Translations under genes and position numbers: made by a program
Notes under the pieces: generated by a model
Seen by the model: the letters and a program-made list of their open reading frames with translations, nothing else
Database searches by the model: none
What the model was told of the DNA's origin: nothing
Assembly (NCBI RefSeq): GCF_014377975.1
Contig: NZ_JACMOO010000089.1
Location: 1 to 52,260 of the forward strand
Reading direction: 5' to 3'
DNA from: Ferruginibacter sp.
Lineage (GTDB): Bacteria > Bacteroidota > Bacteroidia > Chitinophagales > Chitinophagaceae
DNA: 52,260 nt
Shown: positions 43,113 through 52,260 of the stretch, piece by piece
Layout: the number at the start of each line of letters is the position of its first letter
Position numbering within the stretch: position 1 is the first letter of the stretch

Positions 43113-44480
43113 ATGCAGACAGTGTTAAAAGATAATAGTCTTACAAATTCGCTTGGGTCCAAACACAATGGGACGCAGGCGGATTTTGCACCCACCCTAA
43201 ATAACTACCGGGAAAAGGTAGCTCCTTTTTTATCGGGTGGGTCTGCAGGCAAATTGGATATCCCTGTTGCTGCAGAAAGGTTGAAAAGTATTATTACCAG
43301 AACACCACTATCTTTTAATGCAAACCTTTCTAAAAAATATGCATGTAATATTTTTTTAAAAAGAGAAGATTTGCAGGTGGTGCGTTCTTATAAATTACGG
43401 GGTGCTTATAATATGATGAGTAGTTTGCCGCCGCAGCAATTACAAAAAGGGGTAGTTTGTGCCAGTGCCGGAAACCATGCACAAGGCTTTGCATACAGTT
43501 GCAAAAAACTACAGGTAAAAGGAATGGTATTTATGCCGGTGGTAACGCCCAATCAAAAAATCAGTCAAACAAAAATGTTTGGGGAAGATTGCATTGAGGT
43601 TAAACTGGTGGGTGATACCTTTGATGATTGTGCCGTTGCTGCAAAAAAATATACGCTTAAAAATGAGATGACTTTTATTCCTCCATTTGATGACTATAAA
43701 ATTATTGAAGGCCAGGGTACAGTGGGATTGGAAATACTCGAAGACCAGCCACAGATAGATTATTTATTTTTGCCGGTAGGTGGCGGCGGCTTAAGTGCCG
43801 GGGTTGGAAGCTATTTTAAAACCAATTCGGCACAAACCATTTTAATTGGCGTTGAACCTGAAGGAGCTCCGGCAATGTATGAATCTTTTAAAGCCGGCAA
43901 ACCTGTAATACTGGATAGTATTGATCGTTTTGTGGACGGAGCTGCTGTAAAAACACCCGGTGATATTACCTTTGCAATGTGTAAAGAGGTATTGCGTGAA
44001 ATTCATTTGGTGCCGGAAGGAAAAGTTTGCACCACTATTTTAAAATTGTATGGAGAAGATGCTATTGTTGCAGAACCTGCCGGTGTGCTGTCTATTGCCG
44101 CTCTGGATGATTATGCAGACCAGATAAAAGGTAAAAATGTAGTATGTGTGTTGAGCGGCGGAAATAATGATATTGACCGTATGCAGGAAATAAAAGAACG
44201 TTCACTGCAATACGAAGGATTAAAACATTATTTTCTGATCAGGTTTGCACAAAGGCCGGGTGCACTAAAGGAATTCGTAAATTTTGTGTTGGGCGAAAAT
44301 GATGATATCACCCGCTTTGAATATATGCAAAAACACAATAAAGAAACAGGTCCCGCCCTGGTAGGCATTGAATTAAAATCTAAAGATGATTACCAGGTGC
44401 TGTTACAAAATTTGAATAAATATCAGATCAACTTTACAGAACTTAAAAAGGACGATAACCTGTACGGGTACCTGGTATAA
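43113..44480 (+). CDS. ilvA: Threonine ammonia-lyase (threonine dehydratase)
   Basis: 455 aa from ATG 43113. An in-frame TTG at 43059 and one at 43254 are possible alternatives; the latter would give 408 aa, closer to the family's usual start (LDIPVAAERLKSIITRTPL). It makes 2-oxobutyrate from threonine, the isoleucine-specific entry step. PLP lysine lies in VRSYKLRGAYNM; further PLP sites are CASAGNHAQGFAYS and PVGGGGLSAGVGSY. A single C-terminal ACT-like domain (FLIRFAQRPGALKEFVNFVL) probably senses isoleucine. It closes the ilv cluster. Confidence 0.92.
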   Translation: MQTVLKDNSLTNSLGSKHNGTQADFAPTLNNYREKVAPFLSGGSAGKLDIPVAAERLKSIITRTPLSFNANLSKKYACNIFLKREDLQVVRSYKLRGAYNMMSSLPPQQLQKGVVCASAGNHAQGFAYSCKKLQVKGMVFMPVVTPNQKISQTKMFGEDCIEVKLVGDTFDDCAVAAKKYTLKNEMTFIPPFDDYKIIEGQGTVGLEILEDQPQIDYLFLPVGGGGLSAGVGSYFKTNSAQTILIGVEPEGAPAMYESFKAGKPVILDSIDRFVDGAAVKTPGDITFAMCKEVLREIHLVPEGKVCTTILKLYGEDAIVAEPAGVLSIAALDDYADQIKGKNVVCVLSGGNNDIDRMQEIKERSLQYEGLKHYFLIRFAQRPGALKEFVNFVLGENDDITRFEYMQKHNKETGPALVGIELKSKDDYQVLLQNLNKYQINFTELKKDDNLYGYLV

Positions 44481-44555
44481 CTGATAAACGATGCTGCTGC
44501 CAAAATGAATTCATTGTTAAATGAGTTGCTATTTTTTAAAAATAAATTTCGATAG

Positions 44556-47500
44556 ATGAATAACACTGGAACTACTAAAACGTCTCCTATTAACGCAAAA
44601 CCTATTTCCGCTACAGCCAACGGAAGCGGAGGCTTATACGATCCACGGTTTGAACATGATGCATGTGGTATTGGATTTGTCGCCAATATCAAAGGCAACA
44701 AAAGTCACCAGCACATTTCTGATGCATTAACCATTTTGGAAAATATGGAACATCGCGGAGCTTGTGGTTGCGAAACCAATACAGGTGACGGCGCAGGTAT
44801 TTTTATCCAGATACCACATGAATTCTTCTTTGATGAATGTGTAAAATTAGGTGTGCATTTACCTGCATTTGGGAAGTATGGCGTAGGAGTAATATTTTTT
44901 CCTAAAGAAATTAAATTAAGGGAAGAGTGCAGGGATATTTTTAACAGGGCAGCAGAAAAACTGGGCCTTGAAATATTAACCTATCGAAGTGTTCCTGTAA
45001 ACACAACAGGTATCGGCCCTACAGCATTATCTGTAGAACCAGTAATGGAGCATGTTTTTATAGCATGTCCGGATCATATCACCAATGCACTGGATTTTGA
45101 AAGAAAATTATTTGTACTGCGTAATTACACCAGTCATACCATTACTAATACCGTAAGGCAGGATGCAATTGGTTTTTACATTGCTTCTCTTTCTTATAAA
45201 ACAATCGTGTATAAAGGTCAGCTTACCAGCCGCCAGGTACGCAATTATTTTCCCGACTTAAATAATAAAAGAGTGGTATCGGCTTTTGGCCTGGTACACT
45301 CCCGCTTTGCAACCAATACTTTTCCTTCCTGGAAGTTAGCTCAGCCTTTCCGTTACATTGCACACAATGGCGAGATCAACACATTGCAGGGAAATCTTAA
45401 CTGGTTAAAGGCAAGTGAAACAGGTTTTGTATCTCCCTATTTTAGTAAAGAAGAAATGGAAATGTTGCTGCCGGTAATTACCAGTATGCAATCCGATTCG
45501 GCCTGTCTTGATAATATGATTGAGTTGCTTACACTTACCGGAAGATCCCTGCCTCAAGTGATGATGATGCTGATACCCGAAGCATGGGATGGCGATGACA
45601 GGATGGACCCGGTTAGAAAAGCATTTTACGAATACCATGCTTCCATGATGGAACCTTGGGATGGCCCGGCTTCTATCTCTTTTACAGATGGAAAAATTAT
45701 TGGAGCTACGCTTGATAGAAATGGTTTACGTCCTTCAAGGTATTGTGTTACAACCGATGACAGGGTTATCATGGCATCAGAAACAGGTGCATTGCCTGTT
45801 GATCCTTCCATCATAAAAGAAAACGGAAGATTGCAGCCTGGTAAAATGTTTGTGGTAGATATGGAACAGGGCCGCATCATCAGCGATGAAGAATTGAAAA
45901 GAGGCATCTGCTCGCAGAAACCGTATGGCGAGTGGTTGAATAAATATAAAATCAGGTTAGAAGAATTGCCCGAACCACGGGTTATGTTTACGCACCTGGA
46001 AAGCGACCAGGTTTTTAAATACCAGAAAGCATTTGGTTATACAACAGAAGATCTGGACACTATCATAGCTCCAATGGCACTCGATGGCAAAGAGCCGATT
46101 GGCTCAATGGGTACCGACGTTCCCCTGGCAGTTCTAAGCGATCAGCCGCAGCATCTAAGCTCTTACTTTAAACAATTATTTGCGCAGGTTACCAATCCGC
46201 CAATCGATCCAATACGGGAAAGACTGGTAATGTCGTTGGCAACATTTGTAGGCAATAATGGTAATTTATTAAATGAAGATCCTTTGGCATGCCATACCGT
46301 AGCATTGCAACATCCTGTACTATCCAATTTTGAGCTGGAAAAAATAAGAAGTATTGATACCGGTGTTTTTCAGGCTAAAACTTTGCAAATGTATTATCGT
46401 GCAGATGGTAAGCCGGATAGTATGCAAAAAGCATTGGCAAGAATTTGCCGCTATGCGGTAGATGCAGCCGAAGATGGTTTTGAAGTATTGATATTAACAG
46501 ACCGTTCGATAGATTCCGATCATGCGCCTATCCCTTCTTTACTGGCAACTGCCGCGGTGCATCATCATCTTATCCGCAAAGGTTTAAGAGGAAGCGTAGG
46601 TTTGGTAGTAGAAGCGGGAGATGTTTGGGAGGTACATCACTTTGCCTGCCTGTTGGGTTTTGGTGCTACAGCCATCAATCCATACCTGGCCTTATCCAGT
46701 ATCAGGGATATGAAATTGAATGGTAAACTGGTAACCGATCTGGATGCAGATTATTTAAAAAAGAATTACACCAAAGCGGTGAATGATGGCTTGTTGAAAG
46801 TGTTTTCTAAAATGGGTATTTCCACCCTGCAATCTTACCAGGGCGCACAGATATTTGAAATCATTGGTTTAAACAGATCCGTTGTAGATAAATATTTCAC
46901 GGGTGCTATTTCCCGCATTGAGGGCATGGGGCTGGATGAAATTGCTAAAGAGAATCTGGCTAAACATGCGTTTGCATTTAGCAAAAAAGAAATACCGGTA
47001 GATCGTTTACCAGTAGGTGGATTGTACCAGTGGAAACGCAAAGGTGAATTTCATTTATTCAATCCGCAAACCATCCACCTGTTGCAATACTCAACAAGGA
47101 TGAATGATTATCCAACATTTAAAAAATATTCGAAACTGGTGAACGACCAGGGAGAGAAGGCCTGTACCCTGCGCAGTTTGTTTCAGTTCAATTACCATCG
47201 TGCACCGGTTTCAATTGATGAAGTAGAACCGGCAGAAGGTATCTGGAAACGCTTCGCTACAGGCGCCATGAGCTTTGGATCTATTTCTCATGAGGCACAT
47301 AGTACACTTGCGATTGCCATGAACCGTCTGGGAGGTAAAAGCAATACGGGTGAAGGAGGAGAAGATGAAATGCGTTTTGAACCGTTACCCAACGGCGACT
47401 CCATGCGAAGTGCCATCAAGCAGGTAGCGTCTGCAAGGTTTGGCGTAACCAGTTATTATTTAACTCAGGCAGATGAACTGCAAATAAAAATGGCGCAAGG

Positions 47501-49139
47501 TGCCAAGCCAGGTGAAGGTGGACAATTGCCCGGCCATAAAGTAGACGACTGGATTGGACGGGTACGCCATGCAACACCAGGGGTTGGATTAATTTCACCG
47601 CCGCCACACCATGATATCTATTCTATTGAAGATTTAGCACAATTGATATTTGATTTAAAGAATGCCAATAGAACTGCCCGTATCAATGTAAAACTGGTAT
47701 CAAAAGCCGGTGTAGGTACTATTGCCGCAGGCGTTGCCAAAGCAAAAGCTGATGTGGTATTAATAGCGGGTAACGACGGCGGTACCGGTGCTTCACCGAT
47801 TAGTTCTATCAAACATGCAGGTCTGCCATGGGAACTGGGATTGGCAGAAGCTCACCAGACACTGGTAAAAAATAAATTAAGAAGCCGTGTTGTTTTACAA
47901 ACTGACGGACAATTAAAAACTGGCCGTGACATTGCCATCGCAACTTTACTGGGTGCGGAAGAGTGGGGCGTTGCTACTGCAGCATTGGTTACCGAAGGAT
48001 GCATTATGATGCGGAAATGTCATTTAAATACCTGCCCTGTTGGAGTTGCTACACAAGACCCGCAATTGCGTGACCGCTTTACTGGTGATGCCGATCATGT
48101 TGTTAACCTGTTTAAATTTTTAACAGAAGAATTGAGGGAAATTATGGCGCAGCTTGGGTTTAAAACCATCAATGAAATGGTAGGCCAGGTAGATTGTCTG
48201 GAAACAAGACCCGATATTACACATTGGAAATACAGCAAGCTGGACCTGTCGCCTGTTTTGTATAAAGAGCCTGCATCTATCTATACAGGTTTGTATAATA
48301 AAGAAAGTCAGGATCATGAATTGGAAAATGTACTTGACTGGAAATTACTGGAAGCTGCAAAACCTGCATTGGATCAACAGCAAAAAGTAACCGCTTCTTT
48401 TAATATAAAAAATATCGACAGAACAACAGGAACAATTTTATCCAACGAGATATCAAAAAAATATAAGGCTGCAGGTTTACCCGATGATACAATACACTTT
48501 AAATTTACCGGTACTGCCGGACAAAGTTTTGGAGCCTTTAATACCAAAGGTGTTACCATGGAACTGGAAGGCGATGCGAATGATTATTTTGGTAAAGGAT
48601 TAAGTGGAGCGAAACTAATTGTGTATCCATCTTCCAAAGCAAACTTTGTTCCTGAAGATAATATCATTATTGGTAATGTTGCTTTTTACGGCGCAACCTC
48701 CGGCGAGGCATATATCCGCGGTAAGGCAGGCGAACGGTTTGCTGTCAGAAATTCAGGCGCAACAGCAGTTGTAGAAGGTGTAGGCGATCATGGATGCGAA
48801 TATATGACCGGCGGAAAGGTAGTAGTTTTAGGAAATACAGGCAGAAATTTTGCAGCAGGTATGAGTGGTGGTATTGCGTATGTGTATGATGTAAAAGGCA
48901 ATTTTGATCTTAACTGCAATCATGAAATGGTTGATCTTGATCCGGTAAGTGAGACAGATAAAGTTGAATTATATCAGTTAATCAGCAAGCATTTTAATTA
49001 TACAAAAAGTACGGTAGCAAGGTTTGTAATGGATGATTTTGATAACCAGTTGAAAAATTTTGTAAAAGTATTTCCAAAGGATTATAAAAAAGTTTTGGCA
49101 AAAATTACAACGGCAGCCATAGAGGGGAAAATTAAATAA
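44556..49139 (+). CDS. gltB: Glutamate synthase large (alpha) subunit
   Basis: 1527 aa, full family length. It transfers the glutamine amide nitrogen to 2-oxoglutarate. A 36-residue propeptide precedes Cys37 (HDACGIGFVANIKG), the N-terminal nucleophile exposed after self-cleavage. The glutaminase domain runs to about 430, then a central domain. The FMN/synthase domain follows (NRLGGKSNTGEGGEDEMRFEPL, GTGASPISSIKHAGLPWELGLAE), with the 3Fe-4S cysteines in MMRKCHLNTCPVGVATQ. The C-terminal beta-helix comes last (GTAGQSFGAFNTKGVTMELEGDANDYFGKGLSGAKL). gltD follows after 48 bp. Confidence 0.97.
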   Translation: MNNTGTTKTSPINAKPISATANGSGGLYDPRFEHDACGIGFVANIKGNKSHQHISDALTILENMEHRGACGCETNTGDGAGIFIQIPHEFFFDECVKLGVHLPAFGKYGVGVIFFPKEIKLREECRDIFNRAAEKLGLEILTYRSVPVNTTGIGPTALSVEPVMEHVFIACPDHITNALDFERKLFVLRNYTSHTITNTVRQDAIGFYIASLSYKTIVYKGQLTSRQVRNYFPDLNNKRVVSAFGLVHSRFATNTFPSWKLAQPFRYIAHNGEINTLQGNLNWLKASETGFVSPYFSKEEMEMLLPVITSMQSDSACLDNMIELLTLTGRSLPQVMMMLIPEAWDGDDRMDPVRKAFYEYHASMMEPWDGPASISFTDGKIIGATLDRNGLRPSRYCVTTDDRVIMASETGALPVDPSIIKENGRLQPGKMFVVDMEQGRIISDEELKRGICSQKPYGEWLNKYKIRLEELPEPRVMFTHLESDQVFKYQKAFGYTTEDLDTIIAPMALDGKEPIGSMGTDVPLAVLSDQPQHLSSYFKQLFAQVTNPPIDPIRERLVMSLATFVGNNGNLLNEDPLACHTVALQHPVLSNFELEKIRSIDTGVFQAKTLQMYYRADGKPDSMQKALARICRYAVDAAEDGFEVLILTDRSIDSDHAPIPSLLATAAVHHHLIRKGLRGSVGLVVEAGDVWEVHHFACLLGFGATAINPYLALSSIRDMKLNGKLVTDLDADYLKKNYTKAVNDGLLKVFSKMGISTLQSYQGAQIFEIIGLNRSVVDKYFTGAISRIEGMGLDEIAKENLAKHAFAFSKKEIPVDRLPVGGLYQWKRKGEFHLFNPQTIHLLQYSTRMNDYPTFKKYSKLVNDQGEKACTLRSLFQFNYHRAPVSIDEVEPAEGIWKRFATGAMSFGSISHEAHSTLAIAMNRLGGKSNTGEGGEDEMRFEPLPNGDSMRSAIKQVASARFGVTSYYLTQADELQIKMAQGAKPGEGGQLPGHKVDDWIGRVRHATPGVGLISPPPHHDIYSIEDLAQLIFDLKNANRTARINVKLVSKAGVGTIAAGVAKAKADVVLIAGNDGGTGASPISSIKHAGLPWELGLAEAHQTLVKNKLRSRVVLQTDGQLKTGRDIAIATLLGAEEWGVATAALVTEGCIMMRKCHLNTCPVGVATQDPQLRDRFTGDADHVVNLFKFLTEELREIMAQLGFKTINEMVGQVDCLETRPDITHWKYSKLDLSPVLYKEPASIYTGLYNKESQDHELENVLDWKLLEAAKPALDQQQKVTASFNIKNIDRTTGTILSNEISKKYKAAGLPDDTIHFKFTGTAGQSFGAFNTKGVTMELEGDANDYFGKGLSGAKLIVYPSSKANFVPEDNIIIGNVAFYGATSGEAYIRGKAGERFAVRNSGATAVVEGVGDHGCEYMTGGKVVVLGNTGRNFAAGMSGGIAYVYDVKGNFDLNCNHEMVDLDPVSETDKVELYQLISKHFNYTKSTVARFVMDDFDNQLKNFVKVFPKDYKKVLAKITTAAIEGKIK

Positions 49140-49187
49140 AGATAAAAGGGAGAAAGAAATTAATTAATCGAAAAACAAATTAATACA

Positions 49188-50663
49188 ATGGGCAAACCAA
49201 CGGGTTTTTTAGAATTTACAAGAGAGCTTCCTGCCAAGCGCCCCGCTCAGGAACGTGTACACGATTATAAGGAATTTATTGAAAGGTTTCCCGACGAAAA
49301 GTTGAACCAGCAATCAGGCAGGTGTATGAATTGCGGTGTACCTTTTTGCCACAGCGGTTGCCCGCTTGGAAATGTGATACCAGAGTTCAATGATGCAGTG
49401 TACCGCAAAAGCTGGAAAGAAGCATACGATATTCTTTCGTCCACCAATAATTTCCCCGAGTTTACCGGACGAATTTGTCCGGCACCCTGCGAAACCTCCT
49501 GCGTGTTAGGTATCAATCAGCCAGCAATAACGATTGAAGAAATTGAAAAGCATATCATTGAAATAGCATTTGATAAAGGCTTTGTAAAGCCACATAAACA
49601 AATTTACCGTTCCGGTAAAAAGGTGGCAGTTGTAGGAAGTGGCCCGGCAGGATTGGCTGCGGCAGCTCAACTAAACCTTGCCGGTCATGCGGTTACTGTT
49701 TTTGAAAGAGATGATGCACCCGGTGGTTTATTAAGGTATGGCATTCCCGATTTTAAATTGGAAAAATGGGTAATTGACAGAAGGGTAAAACTGATGGAAG
49801 AAGAAGGTATTGTTTTTAAGTGCAATGCTCATGTAGGTGTAAATATTAGTATTAGTGATTTACTGAGAGAATACCAGGCCATCGTTTTATCCGGAGGCTC
49901 TACAGTACCAAGGGATTTACCAATTCCAGGAAGACAGTTAAAGGGAGTGCATTTTGCGATGGAATTTTTGAAACAACAAAATAACAGAGTCGCAAAAAAA
50001 ACAGTTACAGAAAAAGATATTTTAGCTACAGGAAAAAATGTAATCGTTATTGGTGGTGGCGATACAGGAAGTGATTGCGTAGGTACCAGCAACCGGCACG
50101 GTGCAGTATCAATAACTCAGTTTGAATTATTACCTAAACCTCCGGATGCAAGAAATAATGTAATGCCATGGCCAACCTACCCGATGTTATTAAAAACCAC
50201 TTCTTCTCATGAAGAAGGTTGCGAAAGGCATTGGGCAGTTGCTACTAAAGAATTTATCGGTGACCAGGATGGAAATTTAAAAGCCTTAATATTAGTTGAT
50301 CTTGAATGGAAAGTAGTGGACCAACGACCTGCACAATTTGTGGAAATTAAAGGAAGCGAAAGAAAAGTTCCCTGCGAACTGGCTTTGCTTGCCATGGGTT
50401 TTGTGCATCCCCAACACGAGGGATTGATTAAGGAACTGGAACTGGAACTGGATGAAAGAGGAAATGTAAGGGCATCTGAAAAAAATTATCAGTCAAATAT
50501 TGGTAAGATATTTACTGCCGGCGATATGCGCCGCGGACAGTCGCTGGTAGTTTGGGCTATTAAAGAAGGTAGAGATTGTGCAGAAAAAGTAGATGAATTT
50601 TTAGTTGGAAATTCCTTATTGGAAACTGCAGATGGAAATATGATTGCCCGTTACCTGGTATAA
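49188..50663 (+). CDS. gltD: Glutamate synthase small (beta) subunit
   Basis: 491 aa. It carries electrons from NAD(P)H through FAD to the alpha subunit. The N-terminal cluster region has two Cys groups, RCMNCGVPFCHSGCPLGN and CPAPCETSCVLG, that bind the 4Fe-4S centres. FAD-binding is KKVAVVGSGPAGLAAAAQLNLAGHAVTVFERDD and NAD(P)H-binding is NVIVIGGGDTGSDCVGTSNRHGA. The terminal FAD signature is IFTAGDMRRGQSLVVWAIKEGRDCAE. All parts are present. A strong terminator follows its stop. Confidence 0.97.
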   Translation: MGKPTGFLEFTRELPAKRPAQERVHDYKEFIERFPDEKLNQQSGRCMNCGVPFCHSGCPLGNVIPEFNDAVYRKSWKEAYDILSSTNNFPEFTGRICPAPCETSCVLGINQPAITIEEIEKHIIEIAFDKGFVKPHKQIYRSGKKVAVVGSGPAGLAAAAQLNLAGHAVTVFERDDAPGGLLRYGIPDFKLEKWVIDRRVKLMEEEGIVFKCNAHVGVNISISDLLREYQAIVLSGGSTVPRDLPIPGRQLKGVHFAMEFLKQQNNRVAKKTVTEKDILATGKNVIVIGGGDTGSDCVGTSNRHGAVSITQFELLPKPPDARNNVMPWPTYPMLLKTTSSHEEGCERHWAVATKEFIGDQDGNLKALILVDLEWKVVDQRPAQFVEIKGSERKVPCELALLAMGFVHPQHEGLIKELELELDERGNVRASEKNYQSNIGKIFTAGDMRRGQSLVVWAIKEGRDCAEKVDEFLVGNSLLETADGNMIARYLV

Positions 50664-50684
50664 TAAATTTTAATTTAATTTTTT

Positions 50685-50720
50685 CAGGCCCTTTGTTAAT
50701 TCAAAGGGCCTGTTTTGTTT
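50685..50720 (+). terminator. Intrinsic terminator after gltD
   Basis: CAGGCCCTTTG (50685-50695), loop TTAATT, CAAAGGGCCTG (50702-50712), a perfect 11-bp stem followed by TTTTGTTT. It separates gltBD from amt. Confidence 0.92.
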
Positions 50721-50882
50721 AGGTTTTTGATATTAGTTTTGTAATAATCTAGCAGTTATGGATAGATATTTATAATATATATAATTAATGTATTTAGATT
50801 CTGGAATTTATCTTAGATTATTGATAAAATGTTAAGAATTTAGTTCATTTTTTAGGGATTTAATTAGGAATTTGACTTAACA

Positions 50883-50915
50883 TTGTATAAATAACTAAAT
50901 ATATAACTATGTTTA
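50883..50915 (+). promoter_or_regulatory. Possible promoter of amt
   Basis: TTG at 50883-50885 and TATGTTTA at 50908-50915, spaced 22 bp, match the phylum consensus except for the last base of the -7 box. I find no sigma-54-type GG-N10-GC element in the same gap. Confidence 0.3.
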
Positions 50916-50935
50916 ATATTAAAACCTAAAAAGTT

Positions 50936-52260
50936 ATGAAGAAAGTCGGAATTAAAGAAGTGTTACCCTTCTTTGCACTTACAGCAGTTGCCATTGGTAG
51001 TTTATTTTTTCCAACAGCAGAAGTTTACGCTGATACATCGAAGTATGTAACTGGTGATATTACCTGGGTATTGATAGCAACCGCGTTGGTATTTTTAATG
51101 ACGCCTGGCCTGGCATTTTTTTATGGCGGCATGGTTAACCGGAAAAACGTGTTAAGCACCATGATCAAAAGTTTTGTTGCTGCTGGTATCGTTACCGTAT
51201 TATGGCTTACAGTTGGTTATGGAATGTCTTTTGGAACCAGTATAAACGGTATTATCGGAAATCCGATGTCCCATTTGTTTTATAAAAATGTGGTTTCCAG
51301 CGCTCCATGGGTTGGAGCCCCCACTATTCCGTTAACGCTGTTTTCAATATTTCAGTTGATGTTTGCTATTATTACCCCAGCATTGGTGGTGGGTGCAGTA
51401 GCTGAGCGGGTTAAATTTACTTCTTACGCTTTATTTATAGTGCTGTTTTGTTTATTTATATATTTTCCTGTTTGTCACTGGGCCTGGCATCCAAAAGGTT
51501 TTTTATTTAAAATGGGGGTGCTGGATTTTGCCGGTGGTACGGTGGTACACATTACTGCAGGGTGTGCGGCCCTCGCCGGTGCGTTGGTTTTAAAAAGAAG
51601 AAAATCACATATAGAAAATATTGAAAATCATCCTGCTAACGTACCCTATGTGCTGATAGGAACCGGTTTGCTTTGGTTTGGATGGTTTGGTTTTAATGCT
51701 GGCTCTGCCCTGGCAGCCAATACGCTGGCGGTATCAGCTTTTGCCACAACAAATATTGCAGCCGCTACTGCAGGTTTATCGTGGATGTTTTTTGACGTAC
51801 TTAGGGGAAAAAAACCTTCCGTGCAGGGATTTTGTATTGGCGCAGTAGTTGGTTTAGTAGCTATCACGCCGGGTGCTGGTTATGTAGGCATTGCACATAG
51901 TGCATTTATTGGCTTTATTGCCGCAATCATTTCAAATCTGGCTGTTTCTTTACGTACAAGATCTAAAGTAGATGATACTTTAGACGTTTTTCCATGTCAT
52001 GGAGTGGGAGGTATTGTTGGGATGTTATTAACGGGCGTATTTGCATCTCATGCAGTGAACAGCGGAGTTGGTTTGGATGCAACTGCCAATCATCAGGGCT
52101 TATTTTTTGGCGGCGACTTATTTTTTACCCAGTTTAAGGGAATGATCATCGTTGCCAGTTATAGTTTTGTGGTAGGGTGGCTTATTTTTAAATTCATCAA
52201 TTTTATTAATCCGTTACGGGTTTCTGAAGATGAAGAAACTGCCGGGTTGGATGAGTCACA
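50936..52260 (+). CDS. amt: Ammonium transporter, cut by window end
   Basis: 441 codons from ATG 50936 with no stop, so the 3' end is missing. It is an Amt/MEP/Rh channel that imports ammonium or ammonia across the inner membrane. The first segment, KKVGIKEVLPFFALTAVAIGS, looks like a signal or first helix. Conserved blocks: ATALVFLMTPGLAFFYGGMVNRKN, GAVAERVKF, GGTVVHITAG (first pore His) and DVFPCHGVGGIVGMLLTGVFA (second pore His). Both histidines of the twin-His motif are present. The usual glnK partner is not upstream; it may lie downstream of the window. It has its own transcription unit after the gltD terminator. Confidence 0.92.
   Translation, partial: MKKVGIKEVLPFFALTAVAIGSLFFPTAEVYADTSKYVTGDITWVLIATALVFLMTPGLAFFYGGMVNRKNVLSTMIKSFVAAGIVTVLWLTVGYGMSFGTSINGIIGNPMSHLFYKNVVSSAPWVGAPTIPLTLFSIFQLMFAIITPALVVGAVAERVKFTSYALFIVLFCLFIYFPVCHWAWHPKGFLFKMGVLDFAGGTVVHITAGCAALAGALVLKRRKSHIENIENHPANVPYVLIGTGLLWFGWFGFNAGSALAANTLAVSAFATTNIAAATAGLSWMFFDVLRGKKPSVQGFCIGAVVGLVAITPGAGYVGIAHSAFIGFIAAIISNLAVSLRTRSKVDDTLDVFPCHGVGGIVGMLLTGVFASHAVNSGVGLDATANHQGLFFGGDLFFTQFKGMIIVASYSFVVGWLIFKFINFINPLRVSEDEETAGLDES

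Noticed and set aside
44505..44555. 16-codon, Leu-rich ORF (MNSLLNELLFFKNKFR) ending one base before the gltB start; a possible leader peptide
   Set aside because: No terminator or alternative hairpin lies between it and gltB, and Leu control of glutamate synthase has no clear logic. It is likely chance in AT-rich DNA.
1..52260. tRNA, rRNA, CRISPR array, insertion sequence or prophage
   Set aside because: No tRNA T-loop pattern in a gap, no regular direct repeats with spacers, and no transposase, integrase or phage structural protein seen in any frame.

Overview
The window looks like chromosomal DNA of a Bacteroidota bacterium, most probably of the Chitinophagaceae type. The support is: AT-rich sequence; several -7 boxes of the Bacteroidota form TAnnTTTG, two of them with a TTG about 19 bp upstream; weak or absent Shine-Dalgarno sequences; a BamD / Rpb6-type omega / CoaBC / PorD-like cluster; a PorD-type (DUF4835) protein, which in this phylum goes with gliding and type IX secretion; many TPR proteins and lipoproteins; a TonB receptor with an N-terminal carboxypeptidase-regulatory-like domain. 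I see no rRNA, tRNA, CRISPR array, prophage or transposase. It is mostly a housekeeping and biosynthesis region.

Layout. 0-6 kb: the 5' end of a probable polyprenyl synthetase gene leaving on the minus strand, an OmpA-like outer-membrane protein, then bamD-rpoZ-coaBC-porD-DUF4296. 6-14 kb: 3-oxoacid CoA-transferase (scoAB), a proline aminopeptidase, pssA-purS, rsmI, an M1 metallopeptidase and a GNAT acetyltransferase. 13-22.5 kb, mostly minus strand: an orphan response regulator, rsmG, a family 2 glycosyltransferase, a 514-bp gene-free stretch, a 35-residue membrane peptide coupled to a TonB-dependent receptor, a lipoprotein, rpe, a TPR lipoprotein and a phosphoesterase. 22.6-25.2 kb: homogentisate dioxygenase and two unknown proteins. 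25.3-29.2 kb: infA-rpmJ-rpsM-rpsK-rpsD-rpoA-rplQ. 29.3-32.5 kb: carA, aroQ and a TPR-like helical protein. 32.7-44.5 kb: branched-chain amino-acid genes leuA, leuB, ilvD, ilvB, ilvN, ilvC, ilvA, interleaved with two DinB-fold proteins and a methyltransferase. 44.5-52.3 kb: glutamate synthase gltB-gltD and an ammonium transporter cut by the window end.

The most striking element is between leuB and ilvD. A perfect Bacteroidota promoter (35259-35288) drives a 35-codon ORF (35306-35413) with 11 Ile/Val codons in a 15-codon run. It is followed by an intrinsic terminator (35429-35464) whose 5' arm can pair instead with a GGAGGAGG segment inside the ORF. This is the architecture of ribosome-mediated transcription attenuation of the ilv operon. 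It would tie ilvD-ilvB-ilvN-ilvC-ilvA expression to charged tRNA-Ile/Val, next to the ammonium-assimilation genes gltBD and amt that supply the amino group.

Other points of interest are the 35-aa membrane peptide, a terminator hairpin abutting the coaBC start codon, a perfect 24-bp palindrome inside the ribosomal protein operon, and two copies of a long intergenic palindrome.
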